Shown: positions 1 to 7,350 of the stretch, one piece after another
Position numbering within the stretch: the first letter of the stretch is position 1
How the letters are laid out: each line of letters opens with the position of its first letter
The notes under the pieces: generated by a model
What the model saw: the letters and a program-made list of their open reading frames with translations, nothing else
Databases searched by the model: none
Told to the model about the DNA's origin: nothing
Program-made: the position numbers and the translations under genes
DNA from: Martinezella rhizogenes
Lineage (GTDB): Bacteria; Pseudomonadota; Alphaproteobacteria; Rhizobiales; Rhizobiaceae
DNA: 64,000 nt
Direction of reading: 5' to 3'
Assembly: GCF_027460065.1 (NCBI RefSeq)
Contig: NZ_JAPYZZ010000012.1
Location: 1 to 64,000, forward strand

Positions 1-222
1 CGGGGCCAGCGCCATATCCAAGGCGGTCGAAAGCGTGTGCGCGATGCCCTCTACATGGCAGCCCTTGTCGCTTATAGAATGAGATCGCCATTCGCATGCC
101 TCATTCAAACCATGCAGGCCAAAGGCAAACCGTTCAAGGTCATGATCATCGCCATCGCCCGCAAACTGCTCGTTATCGCAAACGCCATTCTCAGAGACAA
201 AACCACCTTCAGAACAACTTGA
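1..222 (+). pseudogene. IS110-family transposase, C-terminal end (cut by window start)
   Basis: Frame 1 is open from the first base and ends with TGA at 220-222. The translation contains GGRKRVRDALYMAALVAYR and then GKPFKVMIIAIARKLLVIANAILRD. This matches the C-terminal transposase_20 region of IS110/IS116/IS902 transposases, where a GGR.RVR.ALYMAAL block and a KPKKVA..A..RKLL..LNA..RD block are usual. Only the last ~73 residues are visible, so I cannot tell whether the element is whole to the left or a remnant. The GTG at 37 is an internal codon, not a start. IS110 elements have no long terminal repeats, so the right element end cannot be fixed from this side. Confidence 0.75.
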
Positions 223-304
223 AACAACACGGATCAATACAGTTGCCAGTGCGATCAAGTCTTTGATCGCGGAAGACTCTTAATACGGCGCAGACGCGCC
301 GTGA

Positions 305-333
305 GCTGGATGCCGGATCAGGTCCGGCTGACG
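305..333 (-). repeat. solo REP-like palindrome arm (GCCGGA stem)
   Basis: Read on the minus strand this is GTCA, then GCCGGA, loop CCTGA, TCCGGC, then ATCCAG; the 6-bp stem lies at 312-328. It has the same frame as the larger repeats further right in the window but with a different stem sequence and only one arm. It lies between the IS110 tail and the AI-2E transporter gene. There is no T-tract, so it is not a convincing terminator. Confidence 0.6.
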
Positions 334-400
334 GTAGAGTGGATTGAGATTGGCGTGTATCCGGTGTTCCAGGAAACGCCCTTCACACCGGTTTCACCAA

Positions 401-1639
401 TCAAAACGCCGCTTTCCGATACGCCGTTGTTTCGTCGCTGTCGTCCGGACGCGAAACAGCCTCCGCGGCGGGATCGTTTTGCGTGGGCGGCGGCGGTGGA
501 GCCTCAGTGCTGACGGCAGCGGAAATTTCCACTTCACGTACCCATTCGCGCCAGATTGCGACCAGCAGGGCCATCAGCACCGGTCCGATGAAAAGGCCGA
601 GGAAACCCATGGTCTTGACGCCGCCGACGAGGCCGAAAAACGTCGGCAGGAAGGGCAGCTTGATCGGTCCGCCAACGAGCTTCGGGCGGATGGTCTTGTC
701 GACGATGAAAAGCTCGACCGAACCCCAGACGAACAGCGCCAGCCCGTGGGCGGGAGAGCCGCTGGCAACCAGATAGATCGACACCAGCGTGAAAGAGAGC
801 GGCGCGCCGCCCGGAATGAGGGCCATGACGCCGGTGAGCACGCCGAGCGTGACGGGCGAGGGCACGCCCGCGATCCAGTAGGCGATGCCGAGGATGATGC
901 CTTCGCCGATGGCGATCAGCGTCATGCCGGTCACGGTGGAGCTGATGGTGGCGGGCACGACGCGGGAAATGCGTTCCCAGCGCGTCGGCAGGATACGCTC
1001 ACCCACGAGATCGATCTGGCGGGTGAAGCCGGCGCCGTTGCGATAAACGAAGAACAGCGCGATCAGCATGAACAGCAGGGTCAGCACGAGGTGGAAGGCG
1101 CCGTTGCCGGCGGCGAGGATCGCCCGGTAGATATTGCCGATATTGGCGCCGCTGACGAGCTGGATCACTTCGCCGATGGCGCCCGGCGTGCCGATATATT
1201 TCACCCATTGCTCGCCGAGCCAGGAGCCCACGCCTGGCAGCGCTGCAATCCAGTCCGGCACGGGGGCGCCCGCCTTGTTGACATGCACCGCCCAGCCGAA
1301 CCATTCGCGGATTTCGGTTGCCGTATAGGAGGCGGCGATGAAGATCGGCACCACGAGGAAGGCGATGATGAGGATGATGGCGATGGTAGCGCCGAGCGTG
1401 GTGTTGCCGCCCACCTGCCGCAAAAGCCGTGTGTAGACCGGCCAACTGGCGAAACCGATGACGAGGGCGGCCAGAACCGGAACCAGAAAGCCGTTGAAGA
1501 AATAGATGCCGGCAAGGACGACCAGAAGGAGCAGCCAGCGCGCAGCCGAGATGGGCGGGATCAGGGCGATCCGCGTCGGGCTGGCGGGACCAAGCCATCT
1601 CGGCTCGCCATTCTGCTTACGGCTATCAATATTACTCAC
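401..1639 (-). CDS. AI-2E/PerM family transporter (DUF20 membrane protein)
   Basis: Polytopic inner-membrane protein of about 412 residues with roughly eight hydrophobic segments. They begin at WLLLLVVLAGIYFFNGFLVP and include the family-typical stretch AIGEGIILGIAYWIAGVPSP followed by LTGVMALIPGGAPL, which matches the AI-2E_transport (PerM/YdiK/TqsA) family. Substrates are uncertain for most members; autoinducer-2 export or Na+/H+ antiport is known for some. The C-terminus is a short soluble tail rich in Pro, Glu and Asp (APPPPPTQNDPAAEA). I prefer the GTG at 1639, preceded by AGAAAGAG; an in-frame ATG at 1678 would add 13 residues but lacks a clear ribosome site. It stands alone, divergent from the ABC exporter. 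Confidence 0.85.
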   Translation of the reverse strand: MSNIDSRKQNGEPRWLGPASPTRIALIPPISAARWLLLLVVLAGIYFFNGFLVPVLAALVIGFASWPVYTRLLRQVGGNTTLGATIAIILIIAFLVVPIFIAASYTATEIREWFGWAVHVNKAGAPVPDWIAALPGVGSWLGEQWVKYIGTPGAIGEVIQLVSGANIGNIYRAILAAGNGAFHLVLTLLFMLIALFFVYRNGAGFTRQIDLVGERILPTRWERISRVVPATISSTVTGMTLIAIGEGIILGIAYWIAGVPSPVTLGVLTGVMALIPGGAPLSFTLVSIYLVASGSPAHGLALFVWGSVELFIVDKTIRPKLVGGPIKLPFLPTFFGLVGGVKTMGFLGLFIGPVLMALLVAIWREWVREVEISAAVSTEAPPPPPTQNDPAAEAVSRPDDSDETTAYRKAAF

Positions 1640-1869
1640 GGCAGGCTCTTTCTCGCATTCTCCCCCAAAGGGGTGCATTCACTCTGTCACACCGATACAT
1701 ATAAGTGCAATATAATCGGATCACATTACCGTTGTGTGTGTATTGTGTAGGCTATTGAAGGATTTTGGTAAAAATAGAACATCGGTCTTGGCGCGCGCAT
1801 TGAAATATGACAATTAAACTCCCGTTTTCCGCGGCGTCAGATTGCCGCGCCCGATCTCCAGGTCATGCC

Positions 1870-3603
1870 ATGCTTCGCCGTTTCTTCGCCTATTACCGCC
1901 CCTATCGCGGTCTGTTCATTCTCGATTTTTCCTGCGCGGTCCTGTCGGGCGTGCTCGAACTCGGTTTTCCGATGGCGGTGAAGGCCTTTGTCGACGTGCT
2001 TCTGCCGGGCGGTGAATGGGGTATCATTCTGGCGGCGTCTGTCGGGTTGCTCGTCATCTATGTACTGAACACCGGGCTGATGGCGACCGTCACCTACTGG
2101 GGACACATGCTCGGCATCAATATCGAGACCGACATGCGGCGTCTGGCCTTCGATCATCTGCAGAAACTTTCCTTCCGTTATTTCGATAATCAGAAGACCG
2201 GCCATCTGGTCGGGCGGCTGACCAAGGATCTGGAGGAGATCGGCGAGGTGGCCCATCACGGCCCCGAGGACCTCTTCATCGCCATCATGACCTTCATCGG
2301 CGCTTTCCTGCTGATGATGTCGGTCAATGTGCAACTGGCGCTCATCACCGCCGCGGTCGTGCCGGTCACCGCCTGGGTGACCAGCCGTTATGGTGGCCGC
2401 ATGACGCAGAATTTTCGCGCGCTTTATGGCCGGGTGGGGGATTTCAACGCCCGTATCGAGGAAAATGTCGGCGGCATGCGGGTGGTGCAGGCCTTCGCCA
2501 ATGAAGACCATGAACGCTCGCTGTTCGAGAAGGACAACCAGAAATACCGCCGCACCAAGCTGGATGCCTACAAGATCATGGCGGCCAGCACCTCGCTCAG
2601 CTATATGAGCATGCGTCTGACGCAGATGATCGTGATGATCTGCGGCGCCTGGTTCGTGCTGACGGGCAGCCTGACGGAAGGCGGCTTCGTCGGTTTCCTG
2701 CTGCTGGTCGGTGTGTTTTTCCGCCCGGTGGAAAAGATCAATTCTGTCATCGAGACCTATCCGAAGGGCATTGCCGGTTTCCGCCGCTTCACCGAACTTC
2801 TGGATACCGCGCCTGATATCGTCGATGCGCCTGACGCCATCGACGCGCCGGCTCTGTCAGGCGCCATCGAATATCGCCATGTCGGTTTCGGTTATGCCGA
2901 GGGCAAACGGGTTCTCGACAATATCGACCTGAAGATCAGCGCCGGCGAGACCGTGGCCTTTGTCGGCCCTTCCGGTGCGGGCAAGACCACGCTCTGCTCG
3001 TTGCTGCCGCGCTTTTACGATGTCACCAGCGGTTCAATCACCATCGATGGCATCGATATCAGGAAAATGAAGCTCGCTTCGCTGCGCAACCAGATCGGTA
3101 TCGTGCAGCAGGATGTCTTCCTGTTCGGCGGCACGATCCGCGAGAATATCGAATATGGCCGGCTTGGCGCATCCGACGAGGAGATCATGGATGCGGCACG
3201 GCGCGCACGGCTGGATGGTGTCATCGAGGCCATGCCGCTCGGGCTCGACACCGTCATCGGCGAACGCGGGGTCAAATTGTCCGGCGGGCAGAAGCAGCGT
3301 CTTGCCATAGCCCGCATGTTCCTCAAGAACCCGCCGATCCTCATTCTGGATGAGGCGACCTCGGCGCTCGACACGGAAACCGAACGGGCGATCCAGCAAT
3401 CTCTGACGGAACTTGCCAAGGGCCGCACGACGCTCGTCATCGCCCACCGGCTGGCGACGATCCGCGATGCTTCGCGCATCGTGGTGGTGGATCAGACCGG
3501 TATTGCCGAGACCGGCGCCCATGCCGAGCTTCTGGCCGCCAAGGGCCATTACAGCCGGTTGCATGAGGCGCAGTTCAGCGGGCATCTCGCGGGCCTGAGT
3601 TAA
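1870..3603 (+). CDS. ABC exporter, fused permease and ATPase (MsbA/multidrug type)
   Basis: Half-transporter of about 577 residues, the usual size for the family. The N-terminal ~320 residues form a six-helix type I exporter membrane domain (ABC_membrane). The C-terminal nucleotide-binding domain shows Walker A GPSGAGKTT, Q-loop IVQQDVFLFGG, signature LSGGQKQRLAIAR, Walker B ILILDEATSALD and the switch His in VIAHRLATI, so it should be catalytically complete and act as a homodimer. The substrate cannot be told (lipid, drug or peptide). An in-frame ATG at 1807 would add 21 residues without homologous character; the ATG at 1870 is preceded by CAGGT. Monocistronic as far as can be seen. Confidence 0.88.
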   Translation: MLRRFFAYYRPYRGLFILDFSCAVLSGVLELGFPMAVKAFVDVLLPGGEWGIILAASVGLLVIYVLNTGLMATVTYWGHMLGINIETDMRRLAFDHLQKLSFRYFDNQKTGHLVGRLTKDLEEIGEVAHHGPEDLFIAIMTFIGAFLLMMSVNVQLALITAAVVPVTAWVTSRYGGRMTQNFRALYGRVGDFNARIEENVGGMRVVQAFANEDHERSLFEKDNQKYRRTKLDAYKIMAASTSLSYMSMRLTQMIVMICGAWFVLTGSLTEGGFVGFLLLVGVFFRPVEKINSVIETYPKGIAGFRRFTELLDTAPDIVDAPDAIDAPALSGAIEYRHVGFGYAEGKRVLDNIDLKISAGETVAFVGPSGAGKTTLCSLLPRFYDVTSGSITIDGIDIRKMKLASLRNQIGIVQQDVFLFGGTIRENIEYGRLGASDEEIMDAARRARLDGVIEAMPLGLDTVIGERGVKLSGGQKQRLAIARMFLKNPPILILDEATSALDTETERAIQQSLTELAKGRTTLVIAHRLATIRDASRIVVVDQTGIAETGAHAELLAAKGHYSRLHEAQFSGHLAGLS

Positions 3604-3618
3604 CGGCTACGTTTGCGC

Positions 3619-3846
3619 CTATCCGCCGTTTTCCGCGGCCTGTTCCTCCACGATGCCGGGGTTCGGCTCCGGCTTGCCGGGATGGCTGGTGACGAGGTAA
3701 CCCATGGCCACCGCCGCGGCGACGATGAACAGCAGTACGATGCCGCTGATCGTCATCAGCCAGTCGCGCGGCCTTCGGTGCGCCATGATATATCTGGGCC
3801 ATCGGCTCGGATGGTTCACCAGGCTGAATTTATGGCCGTGTCGCAT
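3619..3846 (-). CDS. small single-span membrane protein, unknown function
   Basis: Encodes 75 residues with a basic N-terminus, one strong membrane helix (MTISGIVLLFIVAAAVAMGYLV) and a Pro/Glu-rich acidic tail. GGGGAAG precedes the ATG at close spacing; an internal ATG at 3786 (MAHRRPRDW) would give 55 residues. It converges on the ABC exporter gene with only 15 bp between them. Nothing in it identifies a function. Coding status rests on ribosome site, codon use and membrane profile. Confidence 0.55.
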   Translation of the reverse strand: MRHGHKFSLVNHPSRWPRYIMAHRRPRDWLMTISGIVLLFIVAAAVAMGYLVTSHPGKPEPNPGIVEEQAAENGG

Positions 3847-4046
3847 GAACTTCCCCGGTTATTGAATTGCTTTCTGATCATTCAACGCGGGCAGGTTCGC
3901 AGCCGTTCCGAAATGGCCGGGCAGGGGTGATGACAAGGCCGTGAGGGGTTGCCTCTGCGTGGCCAAAGATTGACGTCAAAGGCCGGGCGCATGGAAACCG
4001 GAATGCTGCCCCGGTAGTTCCGCAATTGGCAGCGGAAACAGTCTGA

Positions 4047-4412
4047 TCAGGTGGACTGTACGGCGATGCGATTTCCCTCGCTGTCGGAAATTTCCGCGAC
4101 GAAGAGACTGTCATCGACCGGTGTCTTGGGAAACAGAATCTCGCCACCTTGCCGCAGGGCTCGCTCAAGGACAGCATCGATGTCCTTCACGCCAAGATAG
4201 ATGATCGCCCCGTCTTTCGTCGGAACATAGGTCTCCCCCTCGGCGAGCGCGCCGCTGGCTCCATCTTCACCTTCCTTGAAGGGGAAATAAGCCATCCTGT
4301 TGTCGTGTATCGTAACGATCTCCGCAAAATTCACGTCAAAAACGGCGCTGTAGAAACCCATCGCTCTTTCAAGATCAAGCACGGGAATTTCGACATGGGC
4401 AATCAGGTTCAC
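4047..4412 (-). CDS. VOC family (glyoxalase/bleomycin-resistance fold) protein
   Basis: A 121-residue single VOC module. It starts VNLIAHVEIPVLDLERAMGFYSAVF, has a central YVPTKDGAIIYLGVKDIDAVLERAL segment and ends ISDSEGNRIAVQ, the usual beta-alpha-beta-beta-beta layout and C-terminal D.EGN...Q ending. The likely metal ligands H7, E56-region and the late E (SEGN) are plausible, but the reaction is unknown; members include lyases, dioxygenases and resistance proteins. The start is the GTG at 4412, preceded by CAGGAG at proper spacing; reading upstream adds non-homologous sequence. Monocistronic, divergent from mntH. Confidence 0.82.
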   Translation of the reverse strand: MNLIAHVEIPVLDLERAMGFYSAVFDVNFAEIVTIHDNRMAYFPFKEGEDGASGALAEGETYVPTKDGAIIYLGVKDIDAVLERALRQGGEILFPKTPVDDSLFVAEISDSEGNRIAVQST

Positions 4413-4642
4413 GCGGCTGCTCCTGCAATATGTCTGGAGTGTATCGAGTGTCTGTGTACACGGCAGGACATTGCTTCTGTCAATGGCCAGACGGATCATG
4501 CCGGAGGGGGCGGCGTAAAACCCGGCCGTACGGATCACATTTGAGCTCGCCCATTGTGCTGCGATGCTCGTCGGCAAAATGCTTGGCAAGGTCTTGCGGG
4601 ATCACCGGGCCCAAAAGCGTGCTTGCCAGCCCATCGTGTTTA

Positions 4643-4663
4643 TGCGAATGATTTGCAATTGCA
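4643..4663. promoter_or_regulatory. candidate Fur/Mur-type operator of mntH
   Basis: 4643-4657 reads TGCGAATGATTTGCA, a 7-1-7 inverted repeat with one mismatched pair, the layout of Fur-superfamily sites. It merges with a perfect 10-bp palindrome TGCAATTGCA at 4654-4663. The site lies 15-35 bp before the first plausible mntH start. In rhizobia, Mn2+ uptake genes are repressed by Mur (a Fur homologue) at TGCAA-type motifs, so this is a likely manganese-responsive site. The assignment is inferred from pattern and position. Confidence 0.6.
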
Positions 4664-4677
4664 GTAATTTGATTTCC

Positions 4678-6018
4678 ATGAAAGCACAGAAGATGGACAA
4701 GCCAGTCTTTGGATGGCGGCGGAATGGCGATGATCTCTCGCTGTCCGACGTTCACAGTTCGATCCGCATCAAGCCGGATGCCAGCACGTTTCGCCGGGCC
4801 ATGGCCTTTTTCGGCCCCGGCTATCTCGTCGCGGTCGGTTATATGGATCCCGGGAACTGGGCGACATCGCTCGCCGGCGGCTCCAAATTCGGCTACACGC
4901 TGCTGACCGTCGCGCTGGTCTCGAACATCATGGCGATTGTGCTGCAGTCACTCTGCGCTCGTCTTGCGATCGCATCCGGCCGCGATCTCGCCCAGGCCTG
5001 CCGCGATGCCTATCCGAAACCCGTGGCCTTGGTGCTGTGGCTGCTCGCGGAAATCGCCATCATCGCTACCGACATTGCCGAGGTGATCGGCACGGCCATC
5101 GGCCTCAACCTGATCTTCGGCATTCCGCTGGAACTCGGTGTCCTCATCACCGCGCTCGATGTGTTCCTGATTCTTTATCTGCAGAAGCTCGGTTTCCGCT
5201 GGGTAGAGGCACTGGTCATCACGCTGCTTGGCGTCATCGCCGTGTGTTTCGCCATTCAGGTGGCGCTGGCCGACCCTGATTGGGGGCAGGTGATCCTTGG
5301 GTTTGCGCCGACGACTGACATCGTCACCAATCCGGACATGCTGTATCTGGCACTCGGCATTCTGGGTGCGACTGTCATGCCGCATAATCTCTATCTGCAT
5401 TCGGGCATCGTACAGACCCGCGAAATCGGCCCCACCATTGCCGAAAAACGCGAGGCGCTGAAATTCGCGACGCTCGATTCCACCATTGCGCTGATGTTCG
5501 CCCTGCTCATCAACGCCTCGATTCTCATCCTCGCAGCGGCGACCTTCAACAAGGCGGGGCAGACCAATGTCGCCGAACTCGGCGAAGCGCATAATCTGCT
5601 TGCGCCGCTGCTCGGCCTTGCCATTGCGCCGACGCTGTTCGGCGTGGCGCTTCTGTGCTGCGGCATCAACTCCACTGTCACGGCAACGCTCGCCGGCCAG
5701 ATCGTGATGGAGGGTTTCCTCAAGATGCGGCTCGCCCCCTGGCTGCGCCGCCTGATCACCCGCGCCATCGCCATCGTTCCCGCCGCCGGCGTCACCATCT
5801 TTTATGGCGACAGCGGCACGGGCGAATTGCTGATCCTGACGCAGGTGGTGCTCAGCCTGCAACTCTCCTTCGCCGTCTTCCCGCTTGTCATGTTCACCGC
5901 CGACAAGGCCAAGATGGGTGAGTTGCGCTCGCCGCTCTGGCTATCGGCCTTTGCGTGGCTGATCGCGGTGGTGATTGCGGCGCTGAATGTGAAGTTGCTG
6001 GTGGATTTTATGGGGTGA
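4678..6018 (+). CDS. mntH: Nramp-family Mn2+/Fe2+:H+ symporter MntH
   Basis: Inner-membrane divalent metal importer. Visible hallmarks are the TM1 metal-binding motif [12 protein letters not shown] and the TM6 motif [15 protein letters not shown], with 11 or so hydrophobic helices overall. Length from 4678 is 446 residues, normal for bacterial Nramp. Starts at 4678 ([13 protein letters not shown]) or 4693 (MDKPVFGW) are both possible; neither has a strong ribosome site. A much longer frame from 4564 is unlikely because it would run through the Mur-like operator. Expected regulation is repression by manganese through Mur. Confidence 0.92.
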   Translation: MKAQKMDKPVFGWRRNGDDLSLSDVHSSIRIKPDASTFRRAMAFFGPGYLVAVGYMDPGNWATSLAGGSKFGYTLLTVALVSNIMAIVLQSLCARLAIASGRDLAQACRDAYPKPVALVLWLLAEIAIIATDIAEVIGTAIGLNLIFGIPLELGVLITALDVFLILYLQKLGFRWVEALVITLLGVIAVCFAIQVALADPDWGQVILGFAPTTDIVTNPDMLYLALGILGATVMPHNLYLHSGIVQTREIGPTIAEKREALKFATLDSTIALMFALLINASILILAAATFNKAGQTNVAELGEAHNLLAPLLGLAIAPTLFGVALLCCGINSTVTATLAGQIVMEGFLKMRLAPWLRRLITRAIAIVPAAGVTIFYGDSGTGELLILTQVVLSLQLSFAVFPLVMFTADKAKMGELRSPLWLSAFAWLIAVVIAALNVKLLVDFMG

Positions 6019-6024
6019 GGTGGA

Positions 6025-6321
6025 TCAGGCCGCGCCTTTACGGAGCGCGGCGGCCGTTCCTTCCGGATCGACGGCGATGACTTTCAGATAGGCGCGGGCC
6101 GGTTGATCTGGCTCGCTGCGGCCCTGTTCCCAATCGCGCAGGGTGCCGAGCGGAATATGATAACGGACGGAAAACTCCTCCTGCGTCAGCTTCAGCGCCC
6201 GGCGGATGATTTTGATGCGTGGCATTCTGGGGGCCGAGGCGAGCTGTTCGGCGGAAAGCGGTAGATTATCAGGGTCGGCCAGCGCATTGGCCTGCGCTTC
6301 ATCGTCGGTCATGGCGTTCAT
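6025..6321 (-). CDS. XRE-family helix-turn-helix protein, antitoxin-like
   Basis: Encodes 98 residues. After an acidic N-terminus (MTDDEAQANALADPDNLPLS) comes a Cro/C1-type HTH: RMPRIKIIRRALKLTQEEFSVRYHIPLGTLRDWEQGRSEP. The tail is PARAYLKVIAVDPEGTAAAL. This matches the family of small alpha-proteobacterial HTH proteins that commonly sit behind a BrnT-like or RelE-like toxin. No toxin gene is found beside it here; the next gene upstream is an ImmA/IrrE protease. It converges tail to tail with mntH, 6 bp apart. Base composition is like the core genome, unlike its right-hand neighbours. Confidence 0.8.
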   Translation of the reverse strand: MNAMTDDEAQANALADPDNLPLSAEQLASAPRMPRIKIIRRALKLTQEEFSVRYHIPLGTLRDWEQGRSEPDQPARAYLKVIAVDPEGTAAALRKGAA

Positions 6322-6347
6322 ATAAAAATAATCAGTTTTGAACGTCG

Positions 6348-7013
6348 TTATGCAAAAAAGCTCAATTGCGCCTCTCCTTCAGGTGCAAGTAATGGTGACT
6401 TTTTATAAATAGATTTTATCAATTTATTGACAGCTCTGACATCAAATATATTTCCTCGCCTTCGAATACTTTTTAATCTATTCAAAACGAATGCAGCCTG
6501 CCGAGGGGACATATTATATTTTTTGCTAATTTCAGTCTCTGGGGTGGAGCCATCAATTTGTGAAAGCGGTATCAGTAGAAGTATCGCAAATGTGTCCGCT
6601 TGCCACTCCGCGCTGTGAAAATTTTCTGTGTCACGAATCTGCTTTTTATAGCCGTCAAATGTGAAATGTTTTGTTTCGAAGCCCTTGTTGTGATGCAGAA
6701 GTACATGACCGAATTCGTGGGCGAGTATTTTTCTTGCATAAAAAAGTCCACCCACAGCATCGTTGTAGACGCTTTCAGCGACAACAATACATTTAGAGTC
6801 TTCAGTAACAAACGCTTTGCTGCCACTCATAGCGTCGTCATTTTCTATAAAAAGATAGAAGTCTGGAATTATCCGCAGGACATCAATTTCGAGGAATTTG
6901 ATTATATCTAAATGCTGATCGTCGCTAATATCACAGATGGAACGCGTAGCTTTTGCAAGCGCGTTAACGGTTGTTGCTGATAAGCCAGTCGAAATAAAAA
7001 TATCGCGTGCCAT
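6348..7013 (-). CDS. ImmA/IrrE-family zinc metallopeptidase
   Basis: Encodes 221 residues with the zincin motif HEFGH at residues 99-103 and the downstream acidic ligand in SAEWQADTFAILLLIP (E136), the hallmark of ImmA/IrrE (COG2856) proteases. These usually cleave or inactivate a partner XRE repressor, as with ImmA-ImmR of ICEBs1 and IrrE-DdrO of Deinococcus. The partner is probably the XRE gene just upstream, whose TAA overlaps this ATG by one base (TAATG), so the two are translationally coupled. The C-terminal third is basic (KLIKSIYKKS). The DNA is clearly AT-richer than the flanking core genes, which suggests recent acquisition. Confidence 0.85.
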   Translation of the reverse strand: MARDIFISTGLSATTVNALAKATRSICDISDDQHLDIIKFLEIDVLRIIPDFYLFIENDDAMSGSKAFVTEDSKCIVVAESVYNDAVGGLFYARKILAHEFGHVLLHHNKGFETKHFTFDGYKKQIRDTENFHSAEWQADTFAILLLIPLSQIDGSTPETEISKKYNMSPRQAAFVLNRLKSIRRRGNIFDVRAVNKLIKSIYKKSPLLAPEGEAQLSFFA

Positions 7014-7312
7014 TAAAGCCTCCGGAATGGGAGAACATTCTCTGTGCTAGGTGTGCCGTTTAAGATATCCTCTTCAATAGCTAGTCTCACTTCGGCAGAT
7101 GAAAGCCCCAAAATCCCCGTAACTCTGCAAATATACTCTTCAGATGGTCTACGTTTTCCGGATTCGACGTCTGAAACATATTTCACTGAAACATATTTGA
7201 CTGAAACTACAAGTTTTCTGACCATCTCAGGCCTTGTCATGTGCATCCGAGCTCGGCCATGTTTGCATAGCTCTCCAAACTGGGTAAGTTCAAAGTTGCT
7301 TGACGTCATCAT
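7013..7312 (-). CDS. XRE-family repressor with duplicated recognition-helix segment
   Basis: Encodes 99 residues with a Cro/C1-type HTH: GELCKHGRARMHMTRPEMVRKLVVSVKYV...SDVESGKRRPSEEYI. The five residues SVKYV occur twice in tandem (37-41 and 42-46), caused by a 15-bp direct repeat. Relatives would read ..LVVSVKYVSDVESGKRRP, so one copy is extra and falls at the turn and recognition helix. The frame is kept, but DNA binding is likely impaired or altered. It is the upstream partner of the ImmA/IrrE gene (1-bp overlap). It is AT-rich like that gene. Confidence 0.78.
   Translation of the reverse strand: MMTSSNFELTQFGELCKHGRARMHMTRPEMVRKLVVSVKYVSVKYVSDVESGKRRPSEEYICRVTGILGLSSAEVRLAIEEDILNGTPSTENVLPFRRL
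7171..7200. repeat. 15-bp tandem direct repeat inside the XRE gene
   Basis: Units 7171-7185 and 7186-7200 differ at one base (CTGAAACATATTTCA and CTGAAACATATTTGA). Being a multiple of three, the duplication adds five residues to the HTH without a frameshift. It looks like a replication-slippage product. Confidence 0.85.
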
Positions 7313-7350
7313 GGCCGATCTCCGGTTCCGATTTTAGCGCGTTAACTTTC

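Noticed and set aside
344-1750. 468-codon open frame on the plus strand opposite the AI-2E transporter
   Set aside because: Composition (His, Arg, Asp, Gln-rich with no domain) is the antisense shadow of a high-GC membrane-protein gene.
4564-4677. Upstream extension of mntH to ATG 4564
   Set aside because: It would place the coding start before the Fur/Mur-type operator and adds residues unlike the Nramp family.
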